This document shows, piece by piece, positions 26,677 to 36,204 of a DNA stretch of 64,000 bases. How positions within the stretch are numbered: position 1 is the stretch's first letter; every line of letters starts with the position of its first letter. A program made the translations under genes and the position numbers. Source of the DNA: Abditibacteriaceae bacterium (GTDB taxonomy: Bacteria; Armatimonadota; Abditibacteriia; Abditibacteriales; Abditibacteriaceae); NCBI GenBank assembly GCA_019239895.1, contig JAFAZH010000043.1:36418-100417 (forward strand). Reading direction: 5' to 3'. The notes beneath the pieces were generated by a model that saw only the letters and a program-made list of their open reading frames with translations, did no database searches and was not told the origin of the DNA.

Positions 26677-28188
26677 ATGAACTACCAAAAAACACGCAAT
26701 AGCAGCACGTCTTTAACCCTCCTCACCGATCTCTATCAACTCACAATGGCTTATGGCTACTGGAAAGAGCAAGTCGAGGCGAAGGAAGCCGTTTTTCATA
26801 TGTACTTCCGGCGCAACCCATTTCAAAGCGGTTTTAGCATTGCCTGTGGGTTGGAAGAAGTCATTGACTATCTGGAGAATTTCGCCTTTGATGCCGAGGA
26901 CTTAGCTTATCTTGGCTCTCTTATTGGCAACGATGGCAAAGCACTCTTTGAAAAGCCCTTTTTAGAACATCTGCGCGATTTGCGCCTGGAATGCGATATT
27001 GATGCTATCCCGGAAGGCACGCCAGTTTTTCCATCAGAACCTCTAGTGCGGGTGCAAGGCCCCATTCTGCAATGCCAACTGCTGGAAACGGCGCTACTCA
27101 ATATTTTAAATTTTCAAACTCTTATTGCGACCAAAGCGGCGCGAGTCTGCCTGGCGGCGCGGGGCGAGCCGGTGCTGGAATTTGGGGCGCGGCGGGCGCA
27201 GGGTGTGGATGGTGCCCTCGCCGCAAGTCGGGCCGCTTACATTGGTGGCTGCGCCGGGACTTCTAACGTCCTGGCGGGTAAGCTCTATAATATCCCGGTG
27301 CGGGGCACGCACGCACATAGTTGGGTGATGCTCTTTGATAATGAAGTGGAAGCGTTCCAAGCCTATGCCGAAGCGATGCCCAACAACTGCGTTTTTCTGG
27401 TAGATACCTATAACACCCTGGATGGAGTGCGCCATGCCGTGCAAGTGGGGCAATGGCTGCGCACTCATGGTCATACTTTAGCGGGCATTCGCCTGGATTC
27501 TGGTGACTTAGCCCAATTGAGTATCGAGGCGCGTAGGACTCTGGATGAAGCGGGATTCAAAGATGCCTCCATTGTGGCCAGTAATGATCTGGATGAAACG
27601 ATTATTAGTAGTTTGAAAGAACAGGGAGCTGCTATTAATGTCTGGGGCGTGGGCACGCGCCTGGTAACAGGACACGAACAACCGGCGCTGGGGGGCGTTT
27701 ATAAGCTGGGTGCCATCCGCGATACAGCGGGCGAATGGGTGCCGAAGATTAAGATTTCGGAGCAGCCCATCAAAATCTCTAATCCAGGTGTGCAGCAAGT
27801 GCGTCGTTATCAAACTCAAGGCTCCGATGGGAAAGCGACAGCTTTAGCCGATGTTATCTATGATATAAATACCGATTTATCCGGCGGCTGCACCATGATA
27901 GATCAATATGATATAACAAAGCAACAACGCATCGCGGCCAATACCCCGGCCACCGATTTGCTGGTTCCTATTTTTCGGCGTGGGCAACGGGTTTATGAGT
28001 CACCCTCTATTGAGCAGATGCGAGAGCAGACGCGACAGAACCTGGCGGCGCTAACCCCTGGCATTAAGCGTTTCGTTAATCCACACTTATACCAGGTGGG
28101 TATTGAGCAATCGCTTCATGAGACTAAGATCGAGCTGATTCGCCGTGCCCGCCAATCCGCTACAGGGGTCGTTGCTGGAACTCAGTAG
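26677..28188 (+). CDS. pncB: Nicotinate phosphoribosyltransferase
   Basis: A protein of about 503 residues of the NAPRTase family. The N-terminal SLTLLTDLYQLTMAYGYW, the EFGARRAQGVDGALAA stretch, the HSWVMLFDNEVEAF segment with its histidine, and IRLDSGDL are all characteristic. It converts nicotinate and PRPP (with ATP) to nicotinate mononucleotide. The ATG at 26677 is chosen; a TTG two codons earlier (26671) is also possible, and neither has a strong ribosome site. It completes the NAD salvage pair with pncA. A possible terminator lies just downstream (28231-28263). Confidence 0.93.
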   Translation: MNYQKTRNSSTSLTLLTDLYQLTMAYGYWKEQVEAKEAVFHMYFRRNPFQSGFSIACGLEEVIDYLENFAFDAEDLAYLGSLIGNDGKALFEKPFLEHLRDLRLECDIDAIPEGTPVFPSEPLVRVQGPILQCQLLETALLNILNFQTLIATKAARVCLAARGEPVLEFGARRAQGVDGALAASRAAYIGGCAGTSNVLAGKLYNIPVRGTHAHSWVMLFDNEVEAFQAYAEAMPNNCVFLVDTYNTLDGVRHAVQVGQWLRTHGHTLAGIRLDSGDLAQLSIEARRTLDEAGFKDASIVASNDLDETIISSLKEQGAAINVWGVGTRLVTGHEQPALGGVYKLGAIRDTAGEWVPKIKISEQPIKISNPGVQQVRRYQTQGSDGKATALADVIYDINTDLSGGCTMIDQYDITKQQRIAANTPATDLLVPIFRRGQRVYESPSIEQMREQTRQNLAALTPGIKRFVNPHLYQVGIEQSLHETKIELIRRARQSATGVVAGTQ

Positions 28189-28502
28189 GCACTTGTCAGT
28201 CGGTAAGATATAGCAGGTAATATATAGAGTGGGCTGCGTTATTTTAGAGATAGCAGGCCCTTTAACCCGTAATCAATGCTGAAGGAGCAAGGCGTTTGTG
28301 CTCTGAATAGCATCTCGCTGTTGCCACACCTGCCAATTCCTTGAGACTATATTAAACTGTAAAGCAGTGGCCAATGATGTGCAAAACGGCTGCAAGGAGG
28401 CTGTATGCTGCACAGAGTATCACTTTTGGGAGCCGCTGGTGCGATTCTCCGCTGCGATTCATCCATGCAGTCAAGGAGAGCCTCACTCGCAGGAGGTAGC
28501 CA
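28189..28502. other. Gap between pncB and the Tad locus
   Basis: 314 bases. It contains the possible pncB terminator, and the expected promoter region of cpaF. No convincing -35/-10 pair, c-di-GMP riboswitch core or small gene was recognised. AGGAGG six bases before the cpaF ATG is a strong ribosome site. Confidence 0.4.
28231..28263 (+). terminator. Possible terminator after pncB
   Basis: GGGCTGC (28231-28237) pairs with GCAGGCCC (28253-28260) with one bulge, and is followed by TTTAA. The stem is short and the T run weak. Confidence 0.35.
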
Positions 28503-30701
28503 ATGTCGATTCTTTCGCGGTTAGAGCGAATCCGCGACAAAGACGCAACGCTCAATCAAAAACCATCCGATGAGCCTAATGGCAATAATGAGCCAGCCGC
28601 ATCTGCTCCGGCTAATGGCGGGGTGGGAGGCGTTGCCGGGTCTTCGTACAGTGGTGCCTCGACCGTTGAGGACGACTCAGACGCCCTCATGGGTGTGGCG
28701 GCAGATTTAATCCCTCTTTCCGATCCTCTATTAATGCAGGAAGGCGAAACCATAGTGCGGCCTGCCCTGGGTAGCAACCCGCCACCACGGGATAATAGTC
28801 TGGCCTTAACCGATACTGATGACAGCCTCGACCCAGCATTTGCCGGGGATGATTTGCGTCGTTACTTCCGGCATAAGCATCTCATCTTTGATGAGGTATT
28901 AGGGTCGTTAGACCCGCGCTTATGGCAGCAGCCGCAACGCGATGCGATTCGGGATGCGGTTTCTAAAGCGGTGGCCGATGCGGTGCGCTCTCAGGGGTTG
29001 GCACCCGACCCAGCAGAAATTGGCTGGCTGGTGCGCGAATTCACCCAGGAAATCACCGACTTTGGGCCAATTACCCAGTATCTTGATGATCCGGCCATTG
29101 GCAAGATTAATATCAATGGTGCCAATGAAGTTTCGGTAGATCGGTTGGGGCAAACCGAGCTATTACCAGTCTCATTCCGCGATGACGATCACCTGTTGTC
29201 ACTCATTCGGCGCGTGGCCGATATTGTCGGTAATCGCATTGATTCCAAAGTGCCCTTATTAGATCGTCCCTTGCCGGATGGCTCGCGCATCCGCGCCAAA
29301 GTGCCGCCGATTTCTCCGCATCCGACCTTAACCATTGAAAAGACTTCGGGTAATCCCTTTGAAGCCGTCAAGCGCCAGCAGGCGGATCGGCAGCGGACGG
29401 ATACGCAGCCGTTCGCCCAATTGCGGGATCGCATTCAACAGCGGTTGGTGCGTGAGTTAGATAGCAATGCTCTGTCTAATAATCCAGACCAACTGCGTAC
29501 CCAGGTCGAGGCGCAGATTAATAACGTATTGCAGGAAGAACGAGTGGCCATGACCCGTGCCGAGCGTGCATCGCTGGTGACGGAGTTGTTGCACGAGATT
29601 ATCGGCTTGGGGCCGATTGAGCCGCTGCTCAATGACCCTGATATAGATGAAGTGATGGTGAACGGCCCTTATCAGGTCTATGCTGAGCGCAAAGGTAAGT
29701 TAGAACTAACGCGGCAGCGCTTCCGCGACAATGCCCATGTCATGCAGGTGATTGAGCGCATTGTGGCTCCCCTGGGGCGGCGCGTTGATGAGAAATCGCC
29801 GATGGTAGATGGCCGCTTGCGTGATGGTTCGCGCTTTAACGCTGTGATTCCGCCGCTTTCCCTGGTTGGCCCTACCATCACCATCCGCAAATTCGCGCGT
29901 GATCCTTATACGATGACCGACCTCATCAACTTTGGCACAATTACGCGAGAAGCGGCCCAATTCTTACAAGCAGCGGTTGAGGCCCGGTTGAATATTGTTA
30001 TTTCAGGCGGCACTGGTTCAGGTAAAACCACGACCCTCAATGTGCTGTCTGGTTTTATTCCGGCTGACGAGCGGATTGTCACTATCGAAGACGCCGCTGA
30101 GTTGCAGATGCGTCAGGAGCATGTGGTGCGCCTGGAAACTCGTCCCGCCAATATCGAAGGCGTGGGAGAAGTCACCATCCGCGACCTCGTGCGTAATGCT
30201 CTGCGTATGCGCCCTGACCGCATTGTGATTGGTGAGTGTCGTGGCGCGGAAGCTCTGGATATGTTGCAGGCCATGAACACGGGTCACGATGGCAGCTTGA
30301 CCACGGGGCACTCGAACAACCCCCGCGAAATGCTCAAACGTTTTGAAACGATGGTCTTAATGGCCGGTTTTGACCTGCCAGTGCGCGCCATTCGAGAGCA
30401 GTTGGCCCTCGCGCTGGATGTAGTGGTGCATCAAGAGCGTATGAGGGATGGCACACGCCGTGTGGTGGCCATTACTGAAATCGTGGGTATGGAAGGCGAT
30501 GTGATTACCCTTCAGGACATCTTTACCTTCGAGCAGTATTCAGTAGATGAGCATGGCAAGATTAATGGTCGTCTTCAACCCAATGGTTTGCGGCCCAAAT
30601 TCTACACCAAGATGCTGGAAGCCGGGGTCAAATTGCCAATGAATATCTTTACCCCACGCGCCGTTGAGGGTAGCCAAGCGCAGTTGGATCGCGCCTCGTA
30701 G
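28503..30701 (+). CDS. cpaF: Tad pilus assembly ATPase CpaF/TadA with duplicated N-terminal domain
   Basis: A 732-residue secretion ATPase that powers Flp pilus assembly at the inner membrane. Residues 1-115 are acidic and disordered. Residues about 124-282 are a first copy of the CpaF N-terminal domain (DFGPITQYLDDPAIGKI, RPLPDGSRIRAKVPP). Residues about 303-464 are a second copy in the normal place (GLGPIEPLLNDPDIDEVMVN, GRLRDGSRFNAVIPP). The ATPase core follows, with Walker A GGTGSGKT (502-509, Lys508), LRMRPDRIVIGECRGAEALD and a TGHDGSLTTGHSNNP His-box. Typical CpaF proteins are 420-500 residues. The first copy has no ATPase motor of its own. AGGAGG six bases upstream supports the start. 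tadB and tadC follow. Confidence 0.93.
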   Translation: MSILSRLERIRDKDATLNQKPSDEPNGNNEPAASAPANGGVGGVAGSSYSGASTVEDDSDALMGVAADLIPLSDPLLMQEGETIVRPALGSNPPPRDNSLALTDTDDSLDPAFAGDDLRRYFRHKHLIFDEVLGSLDPRLWQQPQRDAIRDAVSKAVADAVRSQGLAPDPAEIGWLVREFTQEITDFGPITQYLDDPAIGKININGANEVSVDRLGQTELLPVSFRDDDHLLSLIRRVADIVGNRIDSKVPLLDRPLPDGSRIRAKVPPISPHPTLTIEKTSGNPFEAVKRQQADRQRTDTQPFAQLRDRIQQRLVRELDSNALSNNPDQLRTQVEAQINNVLQEERVAMTRAERASLVTELLHEIIGLGPIEPLLNDPDIDEVMVNGPYQVYAERKGKLELTRQRFRDNAHVMQVIERIVAPLGRRVDEKSPMVDGRLRDGSRFNAVIPPLSLVGPTITIRKFARDPYTMTDLINFGTITREAAQFLQAAVEARLNIVISGGTGSGKTTTLNVLSGFIPADERIVTIEDAAELQMRQEHVVRLETRPANIEGVGEVTIRDLVRNALRMRPDRIVIGECRGAEALDMLQAMNTGHDGSLTTGHSNNPREMLKRFETMVLMAGFDLPVRAIREQLALALDVVVHQERMRDGTRRVVAITEIVGMEGDVITLQDIFTFEQYSVDEHGKINGRLQPNGLRPKFYTKMLEAGVKLPMNIFTPRAVEGSQAQLDRAS

Positions 30702-30795
30702 GTATATTGCGCATCGTTATATTTTATTGCTACAACATTTGTCAGCTTAGTCAAAGTCAAAACATCTTTGTCTCAGGAAGATTAAGGTTCTAAGC

Positions 30796-31836
30796 ATGGG
30801 ACTTCCACTTTACTTCATCGGGGCTTGTCTGCTGGCTGGCTTAATAACATTGTTTATGGGCCTGTTTCAGGCACAGGCCGAAGCGCCGGAGCGGGCGGCG
30901 GCCAAGTTGTCACGGCTACGGGCGCGGCGCGAAGAAAAGAAGGACGAAGCCGGTGCTGAACTTTCGGAGTTGGAGTTTGTCCGCCAGGAAGAGAGCCGCG
31001 CCAGAGCACGCCATAAAGACCAGCGCAAGACCACGTTTTTGCCTTCTTTAAGCAGCCTTATCTCGCGCAACATGATACTGGCCCGCTTGGAAGAAGATTT
31101 GGTGCAGGCAAAATCCTCCTGGCGTGCTTCTGAGTTGATCACAGCTAGTCTCTTTGTGGGCTTAATTGTCTTTATCATCATGTCGTTTCGTGGCCTGATG
31201 TTTTTCGGGCTGCTCATGGGCATTGGCTGTTTGTTTTTTCCGTGGTTCTATGTTAAATCGGTGCGCGCACGCTATTATCGCAAGTTCGACGAGCAATTAG
31301 CGGAAACGCTGCTGCTGATGGCGAATAGCTTGAAAGCCGGATTTTCGTTTCTCCAGAGTATGGAAATGGTGGCTCGTGAAGCACCCTCGCCTATTTCGGA
31401 GGAGTTTCAGCGGGTGACACAAGAAATTAGTATTGGTATCAGTGTTAATGAAGCCCTCAATAACCTGGCGGCTCGCGTCAACAGCATGGATTTGCAATTG
31501 ATGGTGATAGCGGTCATTATTCAGCGCGAAGTTGGCAGCAGTTTGGCCGAGATTTTAGAGACGATTGCCGGAGTGATTCGGGAGCGGGTAACTATTCGGG
31601 GCGAAATCCGCGTTTTGACAACCCAGGGTCGCTTTACTGGCTTTCTGTTGGGTGCTCTGCCCATCGGTCTGGGGCTAATGTTACATTTGACCAGTAAGTT
31701 CACCATGCCTAATGACCCATCCTTCGTGGAGCCGCTGGTCACGACGCTCATGGGACGGGATATGCTGGCCGTGGCAATGGTCTTCCAGGTGCTTGGGTTT
31801 ATCTCTATCTTCCGTATTGTTTCGATAAAAGTCTAG
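30796..31836 (+). CDS. tadB: Tad pilus inner-membrane platform protein TadB
   Basis: A 346-residue membrane protein. The first helix lies at about 4-24, followed by a charged segment rich in Arg and Glu (about 30-85), then two helices (about 113-150) and the T2SSF domain (FDEQLAETLLLMANSLKAGF, SFLQSMEMVAREAPSP). Two further helices near 280-345 end the protein. TadB and TadC form the platform on which CpaF acts. It follows cpaF by 94 bases and precedes tadC by 73 bases on the same strand, as expected for a Tad operon. Confidence 0.92.
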   Translation: MGLPLYFIGACLLAGLITLFMGLFQAQAEAPERAAAKLSRLRARREEKKDEAGAELSELEFVRQEESRARARHKDQRKTTFLPSLSSLISRNMILARLEEDLVQAKSSWRASELITASLFVGLIVFIIMSFRGLMFFGLLMGIGCLFFPWFYVKSVRARYYRKFDEQLAETLLLMANSLKAGFSFLQSMEMVAREAPSPISEEFQRVTQEISIGISVNEALNNLAARVNSMDLQLMVIAVIIQREVGSSLAEILETIAGVIRERVTIRGEIRVLTTQGRFTGFLLGALPIGLGLMLHLTSKFTMPNDPSFVEPLVTTLMGRDMLAVAMVFQVLGFISIFRIVSIKV

Positions 31837-31909
31837 GGGTTGCCGGTTAGACTTTGGGTTTAGCTTCTGAGTCAGCACAATTGTGGAGTAATTAAGGGAA
31901 TTCTTCTTC

Positions 31910-32821
31910 ATGGCAGAAACGACAGAATCAGCAACCTTTTCGCCCCGACCACAAAGTTCGAGACGCGGTGGCAAAAAACGCCATACCCCTTTAGATCGCG
32001 TGCTATCTGCGGGGGACAAGCGGGAGTCGTCATTTGCCAGCCGTATGTGGCGGGCCATTGCTGACACCTTGACTGGATCATCGAATGCTCTACTGCGCAA
32101 CGTCAATCAAGATGACATTCGTTATCGCCTGTTGCGAGCCGGTTTCCCTTATGGAATGCGTGCCCGCGACTTTTTAGCCTTTAAGATGATGATGATGGGT
32201 CTGTGCCCCGTCCTCTTTGTGCTGTGTCTGCCGATATTAGATTATATTTTTACTCTCTTGGGGATTGACTGGAATGTCAACTTTGTATGGTGGCTGGGTG
32301 CTATCCTCATAGGAGCCTTCTATGGCTTTAAGTTCCCAGACATTTGGTTATCCATCCTGACCCGCCAGCGCCAACTCTCCATTCAATTGGCCTTGCCGGA
32401 TATGATTGACCTCATAGCGGTTTCGGTTGAGGCTGGGCTGGGTCTGTATGCGGGTATTCAACGTGTCTCCATGCGTTTTGACAATGCCTTGAGTGAAGAA
32501 TTCCTGCGCATGATTCACGAAGTGCGCCTGGGACGAAGCCGTGCCGATGCCATGCGCGACCTCGCCCGCCGGGTAGACCTGGATGATTTGACCACATTTA
32601 CGACCTCTTTAGTTCAGGCCGAGCTATTGGGGTTAGCTGTAGCGAATGTGCTACGCGTGCAAAGCGTGCGATTACGTGAAAAACGGAGCCAGCGTGCCCG
32701 TGAACAGGCACAGAAAGCCCCAGTTAAGATGATTTTCCCCCTCGTGTTCTTCATTTTTCCGGCCCTATTCGTCGTTATCTTAGGGCCAGCCGCCATTCGC
32801 GTTATTGCTACTCGATTTTAA
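31910..32821 (+). CDS. tadC: Tad pilus inner-membrane platform protein TadC
   Basis: A 303-residue protein. A basic N-terminal tail (about 1-45) precedes a short soluble region, two helices (about 92-140), and the T2SSF domain with LALPDMIDLIAVSVEAGLGL, LSEEFLRMIHEVRLGRSRAD, and a closing helix pair after KAPVKMIFPLVFFIFPALF. It is the partner of TadB. It is the last gene of the first Tad block: the next gene, 38 bases on, is rsh, not a TadD or pilin gene. Confidence 0.92.
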   Translation: MAETTESATFSPRPQSSRRGGKKRHTPLDRVLSAGDKRESSFASRMWRAIADTLTGSSNALLRNVNQDDIRYRLLRAGFPYGMRARDFLAFKMMMMGLCPVLFVLCLPILDYIFTLLGIDWNVNFVWWLGAILIGAFYGFKFPDIWLSILTRQRQLSIQLALPDMIDLIAVSVEAGLGLYAGIQRVSMRFDNALSEEFLRMIHEVRLGRSRADAMRDLARRVDLDDLTTFTTSLVQAELLGLAVANVLRVQSVRLREKRSQRAREQAQKAPVKMIFPLVFFIFPALFVVILGPAAIRVIATRF

Positions 32822-32859
32822 ATTCATATCTGGACGTTTGACTGCCATTCGTTTTTGTG

Positions 32860-35493
32860 ATGGAGACTGCTACAGTTCAACAACTTGAAATTGACCCCAT
32901 TGAGAGTGATGGACTTGATGGACACTCACACGATGGCCAAATTTCGTCTGATACTGCTGTTCAATCATCTCAGTCTGACTTACCCCTAGCCGCTCCCCTT
33001 AATGGAACATCTGCTGCGGAAGTGGCTCAAGACTCAGTAAATAATGCCTCGGATGTGATGCAAGAGGCCATTGTCGCCGCCGATCAAACGAGTCCTGAGA
33101 TAGCGGGTTTTGACCCACTGAGCGATAGCGAAACAGCGACACCCCCAGTTGTTGAAGGCACGATTCCACTTTTTGGCGCAGCCAATATCGAGACGCATGA
33201 GCCAGAAGAAACGGCACGGGCACAGATTCGCGCTTTAGTTGAGCGTACCATGCAAGCGCGTCCCACTTCGGATGCTGATTTGCTGATGCGCGCTTATGCC
33301 TTCGCCAGCGACAAGCACGCTCCCCAGCGCCGCCGCACCGGAGAGCCATATATTGAACACCCTATAGCCGTCGCGGGTATCCTGGCCGAACTGGGTATGG
33401 ATGACCCCACTTTAGCCGCTGGCTTATTACACGATGTGCCGGAAGATTGCGGTGTGGAGTTTGAAGAAATGGTGCGACGTTTCGGCTCCGAAGTGGCACA
33501 ATTGGTGGATGGTGTTACCAAGTTAAAGCATATTGACTTTAACTCCAAGCAGGAAAAACAGGCCGAGAACCTACGCAAGCTGTTCTTAGCGATGGCGGGC
33601 GATGTCCGCATCATTATCATCAAATTAGCTGACCGCTTGCACAATATGCGCACGCTGGAGCCGTTCCCGGAGCCGCGCAAGCAGGAAATCGCGGCGGAGA
33701 CCCTCCATATTTTCGCGCCCATTGCCCATCGGTTGGGTATCTGGCGCGTGAAATGGGAGTTAGAAGACCTCTCCTTTAAGTATCTGGAGCCGACGACCTA
33801 CAAACAAATTTATGCCAAGGTGCAGCGCACCCGCACCGAGCGCAGCCAACTGGTGCAGCAAGCCATTGAGCAGTTGCAGGAGCGGTTGCGTGCCGAGGGC
33901 ATTATCGCCGAAGTCACCGGACGACCCAAGCACTTCTATTCCATCTATCAAAAAATGATCCGGCAGGGCCTCAAATTCGATGCGATTCATGACCTGATCG
34001 CCCTGCGCATTATCTGCAATAGTGTGCCGGACTGCTATCACGCTTTGGGTGTGGTGCATTCGCAGTGGATGCAGGTGCCGGATATGTTTTTCGATTACAT
34101 TGCCAAACCCAAACCGAATAACTATCAATCACTACATACCAAAGTTTTGGGGCCGAATGGTGATTTGTTAGAAGTGCAGATTCGCACGCGTGAGATGCAC
34201 CGTGAAGCGGAATTTGGCATCGCCGCGCACTGGCGTTACAAGGAATCCGATCAACCCAGCCAAAACTTTGGCGATAAGCTGCGCTGGTTACGCCTCGTGC
34301 TTGAGCTTCAATCGGATACAGCCAACGATGCCGAAAGCTTTTTAGATTCCCTCAAACTTGACCTCTCCACAGACCAAATTTTTGCCTTTACCCCGCGCGG
34401 CGACGTGATTTACCTGCCGCAAGATTCCAGCCCCGTAGACTTCGCCTACCGCGTCCACTCGGATATTGGCAATTACTGTAGTGGTGCCAAGGTCAATGGG
34501 CGTATTGTGCCCCTGAATTACAAGCTGCATAATGGGGATATTTGCGAGGTGATAACCTCGCGTTCGAGTCATGGCGGCGTATTGCCCGGCCCCAAGCGCG
34601 GTTGGCTGGATTTTGTGGTCACACCTCACGCCAAAAACCGCATCAAGAACTTCCTAAAGAAGCAAAGTTTCGATGATAACTTACGTGAGGGCATGGAGCG
34701 CCTCGAAAAAGCGGCGCAAGCCGAGCGGCTGAAATTGGGCACGATTGCCACTAATGAAATGCTGCTCAAGCAGGCCAAGGCTTTCAAATTCAAAACGACC
34801 GAAGAGCTGATTGCTGCTATTGGCTATGGTGAGTATTCGGCAGAGAATATCCTCAATCGTATCCGGGCCGATCTGCGCCAACAGGCGAGGGAAAATGGGG
34901 AATCCATTGACGATACGCTTTCTGGCGTAGCCGCTTCACTTATACATCGTAAGCTTAAAACAACCGCTGACCCGGACGCAGACGACATTCGCCAGGGTAG
35001 CTTAAATTTTGGTCTTTCGATTACCGAAGCCAAGGGTGATGGGGAAGTCGGCAAAGGCAAGCCGATGTCGCTGCAAGGCGATTTGCTCTTTACCATCGCT
35101 AAGTGCTGCGCGCCCATCCCTGGCGACGAGGTAAAAGGTTATGTCACACGCGGGCGCGGCATCACCGTCCACCGCGCTGATTGCTCGAACCTCAAGCACT
35201 ACGAAGCCAGGGAACCGAACCGCCTGGTGGAAGCCGAATGGACATCCAGCCATGACCGCCCCTATGGTGCCCTGGTCGCCATCGAAGCCAGCGACCGCAC
35301 CGGCCTCTTGCATGAACTGACCAGCGTCATCGCAGGCCGTAACATCAACATCGCCGCCATTAACACTTATCCCCTTAAAAACAGCCGCGCCCGCATGAAC
35401 ATCGCCGTAGCCGTCAATGACGTGCAGGAACTCAATAGCCTCATGGACGCCCTGCGCCAAATTGGTAGCGTGAGTGAAGTGCATCGCGTGTGA
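32860..35493 (+). CDS. rsh: Bifunctional (p)ppGpp synthetase/hydrolase (RelA/SpoT homologue)
   Basis: A protein of about 877 residues. A low-complexity acidic extension of about 115 residues precedes the usual domains. The hydrolase HD domain has HDVPED near 192 and LADRLHNMRTLEPF. The synthetase domain has GRPKHFYSIYQKM and FDAIHDLIALRII. Then come TGS (QIFAFTPRGDVIYLP), a helical region, a zinc-finger-like AKCCAPIPGDEVKGYV with paired Cys, and a C-terminal ACT domain starting after YGALVAIEASDRTGLLHELT. It controls the stringent response. The HD motif residues are intact, so both activities are expected. The start is ATG 32860, next to an in-frame GTG three bases earlier. It is inserted between the two Tad blocks. 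Confidence 0.93.
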   Translation: METATVQQLEIDPIESDGLDGHSHDGQISSDTAVQSSQSDLPLAAPLNGTSAAEVAQDSVNNASDVMQEAIVAADQTSPEIAGFDPLSDSETATPPVVEGTIPLFGAANIETHEPEETARAQIRALVERTMQARPTSDADLLMRAYAFASDKHAPQRRRTGEPYIEHPIAVAGILAELGMDDPTLAAGLLHDVPEDCGVEFEEMVRRFGSEVAQLVDGVTKLKHIDFNSKQEKQAENLRKLFLAMAGDVRIIIIKLADRLHNMRTLEPFPEPRKQEIAAETLHIFAPIAHRLGIWRVKWELEDLSFKYLEPTTYKQIYAKVQRTRTERSQLVQQAIEQLQERLRAEGIIAEVTGRPKHFYSIYQKMIRQGLKFDAIHDLIALRIICNSVPDCYHALGVVHSQWMQVPDMFFDYIAKPKPNNYQSLHTKVLGPNGDLLEVQIRTREMHREAEFGIAAHWRYKESDQPSQNFGDKLRWLRLVLELQSDTANDAESFLDSLKLDLSTDQIFAFTPRGDVIYLPQDSSPVDFAYRVHSDIGNYCSGAKVNGRIVPLNYKLHNGDICEVITSRSSHGGVLPGPKRGWLDFVVTPHAKNRIKNFLKKQSFDDNLREGMERLEKAAQAERLKLGTIATNEMLLKQAKAFKFKTTEELIAAIGYGEYSAENILNRIRADLRQQARENGESIDDTLSGVAASLIHRKLKTTADPDADDIRQGSLNFGLSITEAKGDGEVGKGKPMSLQGDLLFTIAKCCAPIPGDEVKGYVTRGRGITVHRADCSNLKHYEAREPNRLVEAEWTSSHDRPYGALVAIEASDRTGLLHELTSVIAGRNINIAAINTYPLKNSRARMNIAVAVNDVQELNSLMDALRQIGSVSEVHRV

Positions 35494-35494
35494 G

Positions 35495-35614
35495 TACAAG
35501 AGTCTGGAGACTGGTCACTATCAGAAATGCTTTCAGAGTCGTAATAGAATAAGGACAAACCAGCATCTTGTATCCAGAGACCAGCCTCCAGTCTCCAATC
35601 CCCAGACTCTTGTA
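35495..35614. repeat. Inverted repeat filling the rsh-dtd gap
   Basis: TACAAGAGTCTGG (35495-35507) pairs exactly with CCAGACTCTTGTA (35602-35614), and inner parts (GGAGACTGGTC against GACCAGCCTCCAGTCTCC) pair further. It begins two bases after the rsh stop codon and ends six bases before the dtd ATG. This leaves no room for a Shine-Dalgarno site outside the hairpin. Confidence 0.75.
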
Positions 35615-35620
35615 TCCAAT

Positions 35621-36079
35621 ATGAAAGCAGTTATCCAAAGATGCCACAGTGCCCGTGTGGAAGTTGAAGGTAAGGTGGTGGGTGAAGTTGGGCAGGGTTT
35701 GGTTATCTTTCTGGGTGTTTTTGCCACCGATGATGAATCTTGTGCTGCTCGTTTAGCCCATAAAATTGCAGGTTTGCGCATCTTTGACAACGCCGAGGGA
35801 AAATTTGATCTCTCGGTGCGCGACGTTGGCGGGGCGGCGCTGGTGATTTCAAACTTTACAATCTGTGGTGATGCCCGCAAGGGCACGCGGCCTAATTTTA
35901 GCGCGGCAGCGCCTCCGGCAGAGGCCAATCAGCTTTATGAGCGTTTCGTGAGTCTGTTAGCAGAGCAGAATGTGCCAGTGCAGACGGGTGTTTTCGGTGC
36001 GGCAATGCGGGTGCTGGTGGAAAATGATGGCCCGGTGACGGTGCTTTTAGAAACCACAAAACCAGGTCAAACGTCCTGA
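35621..36079 (+). CDS. dtd: D-aminoacyl-tRNA deacylase
   Basis: A 152-residue DTD. It starts MKAVIQRCHSARVEVEGKVV, the conserved N terminus. SNFTICGDARKGTRPNF corresponds to the SQFTLxADxxKGxRPSF active-site motif, and GVFGAAMRVLVENDGPVT matches the second motif with the cross-subunit Gly. It removes D-amino acids from tRNA as proofreading. The frame opens further upstream (35474), but that extension reads through the inverted repeat and is not protein-like, so the ATG at 35621 is chosen. Genes for dtd commonly follow rsh in bacteria, which fits this order. Confidence 0.94.
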   Translation: MKAVIQRCHSARVEVEGKVVGEVGQGLVIFLGVFATDDESCAARLAHKIAGLRIFDNAEGKFDLSVRDVGGAALVISNFTICGDARKGTRPNFSAAAPPAEANQLYERFVSLLAEQNVPVQTGVFGAAMRVLVENDGPVTVLLETTKPGQTS

Positions 36080-36204
36080 CGGAGTGGCCCAATTTCGGGT
36101 AAAATTAAGTAGGTCGTGGAACGGTCGCCGGGCAAGGTTAAGGGCCAATCCTGTGGGATGCGCGATGGTTGCTACGTCTTAATCTTTAGGAAGTTAGAAA
36201 CTAG

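Noticed and set aside
28264..28502. Possible c-di-GMP riboswitch ahead of cpaF
   Set aside because: No conserved GEMM core or matching stem arrangement could be seen.
35474..35620. Upstream extension of dtd
   Set aside because: It reads through the inverted repeat, overlaps the end of rsh and adds residues before the conserved DTD N terminus.
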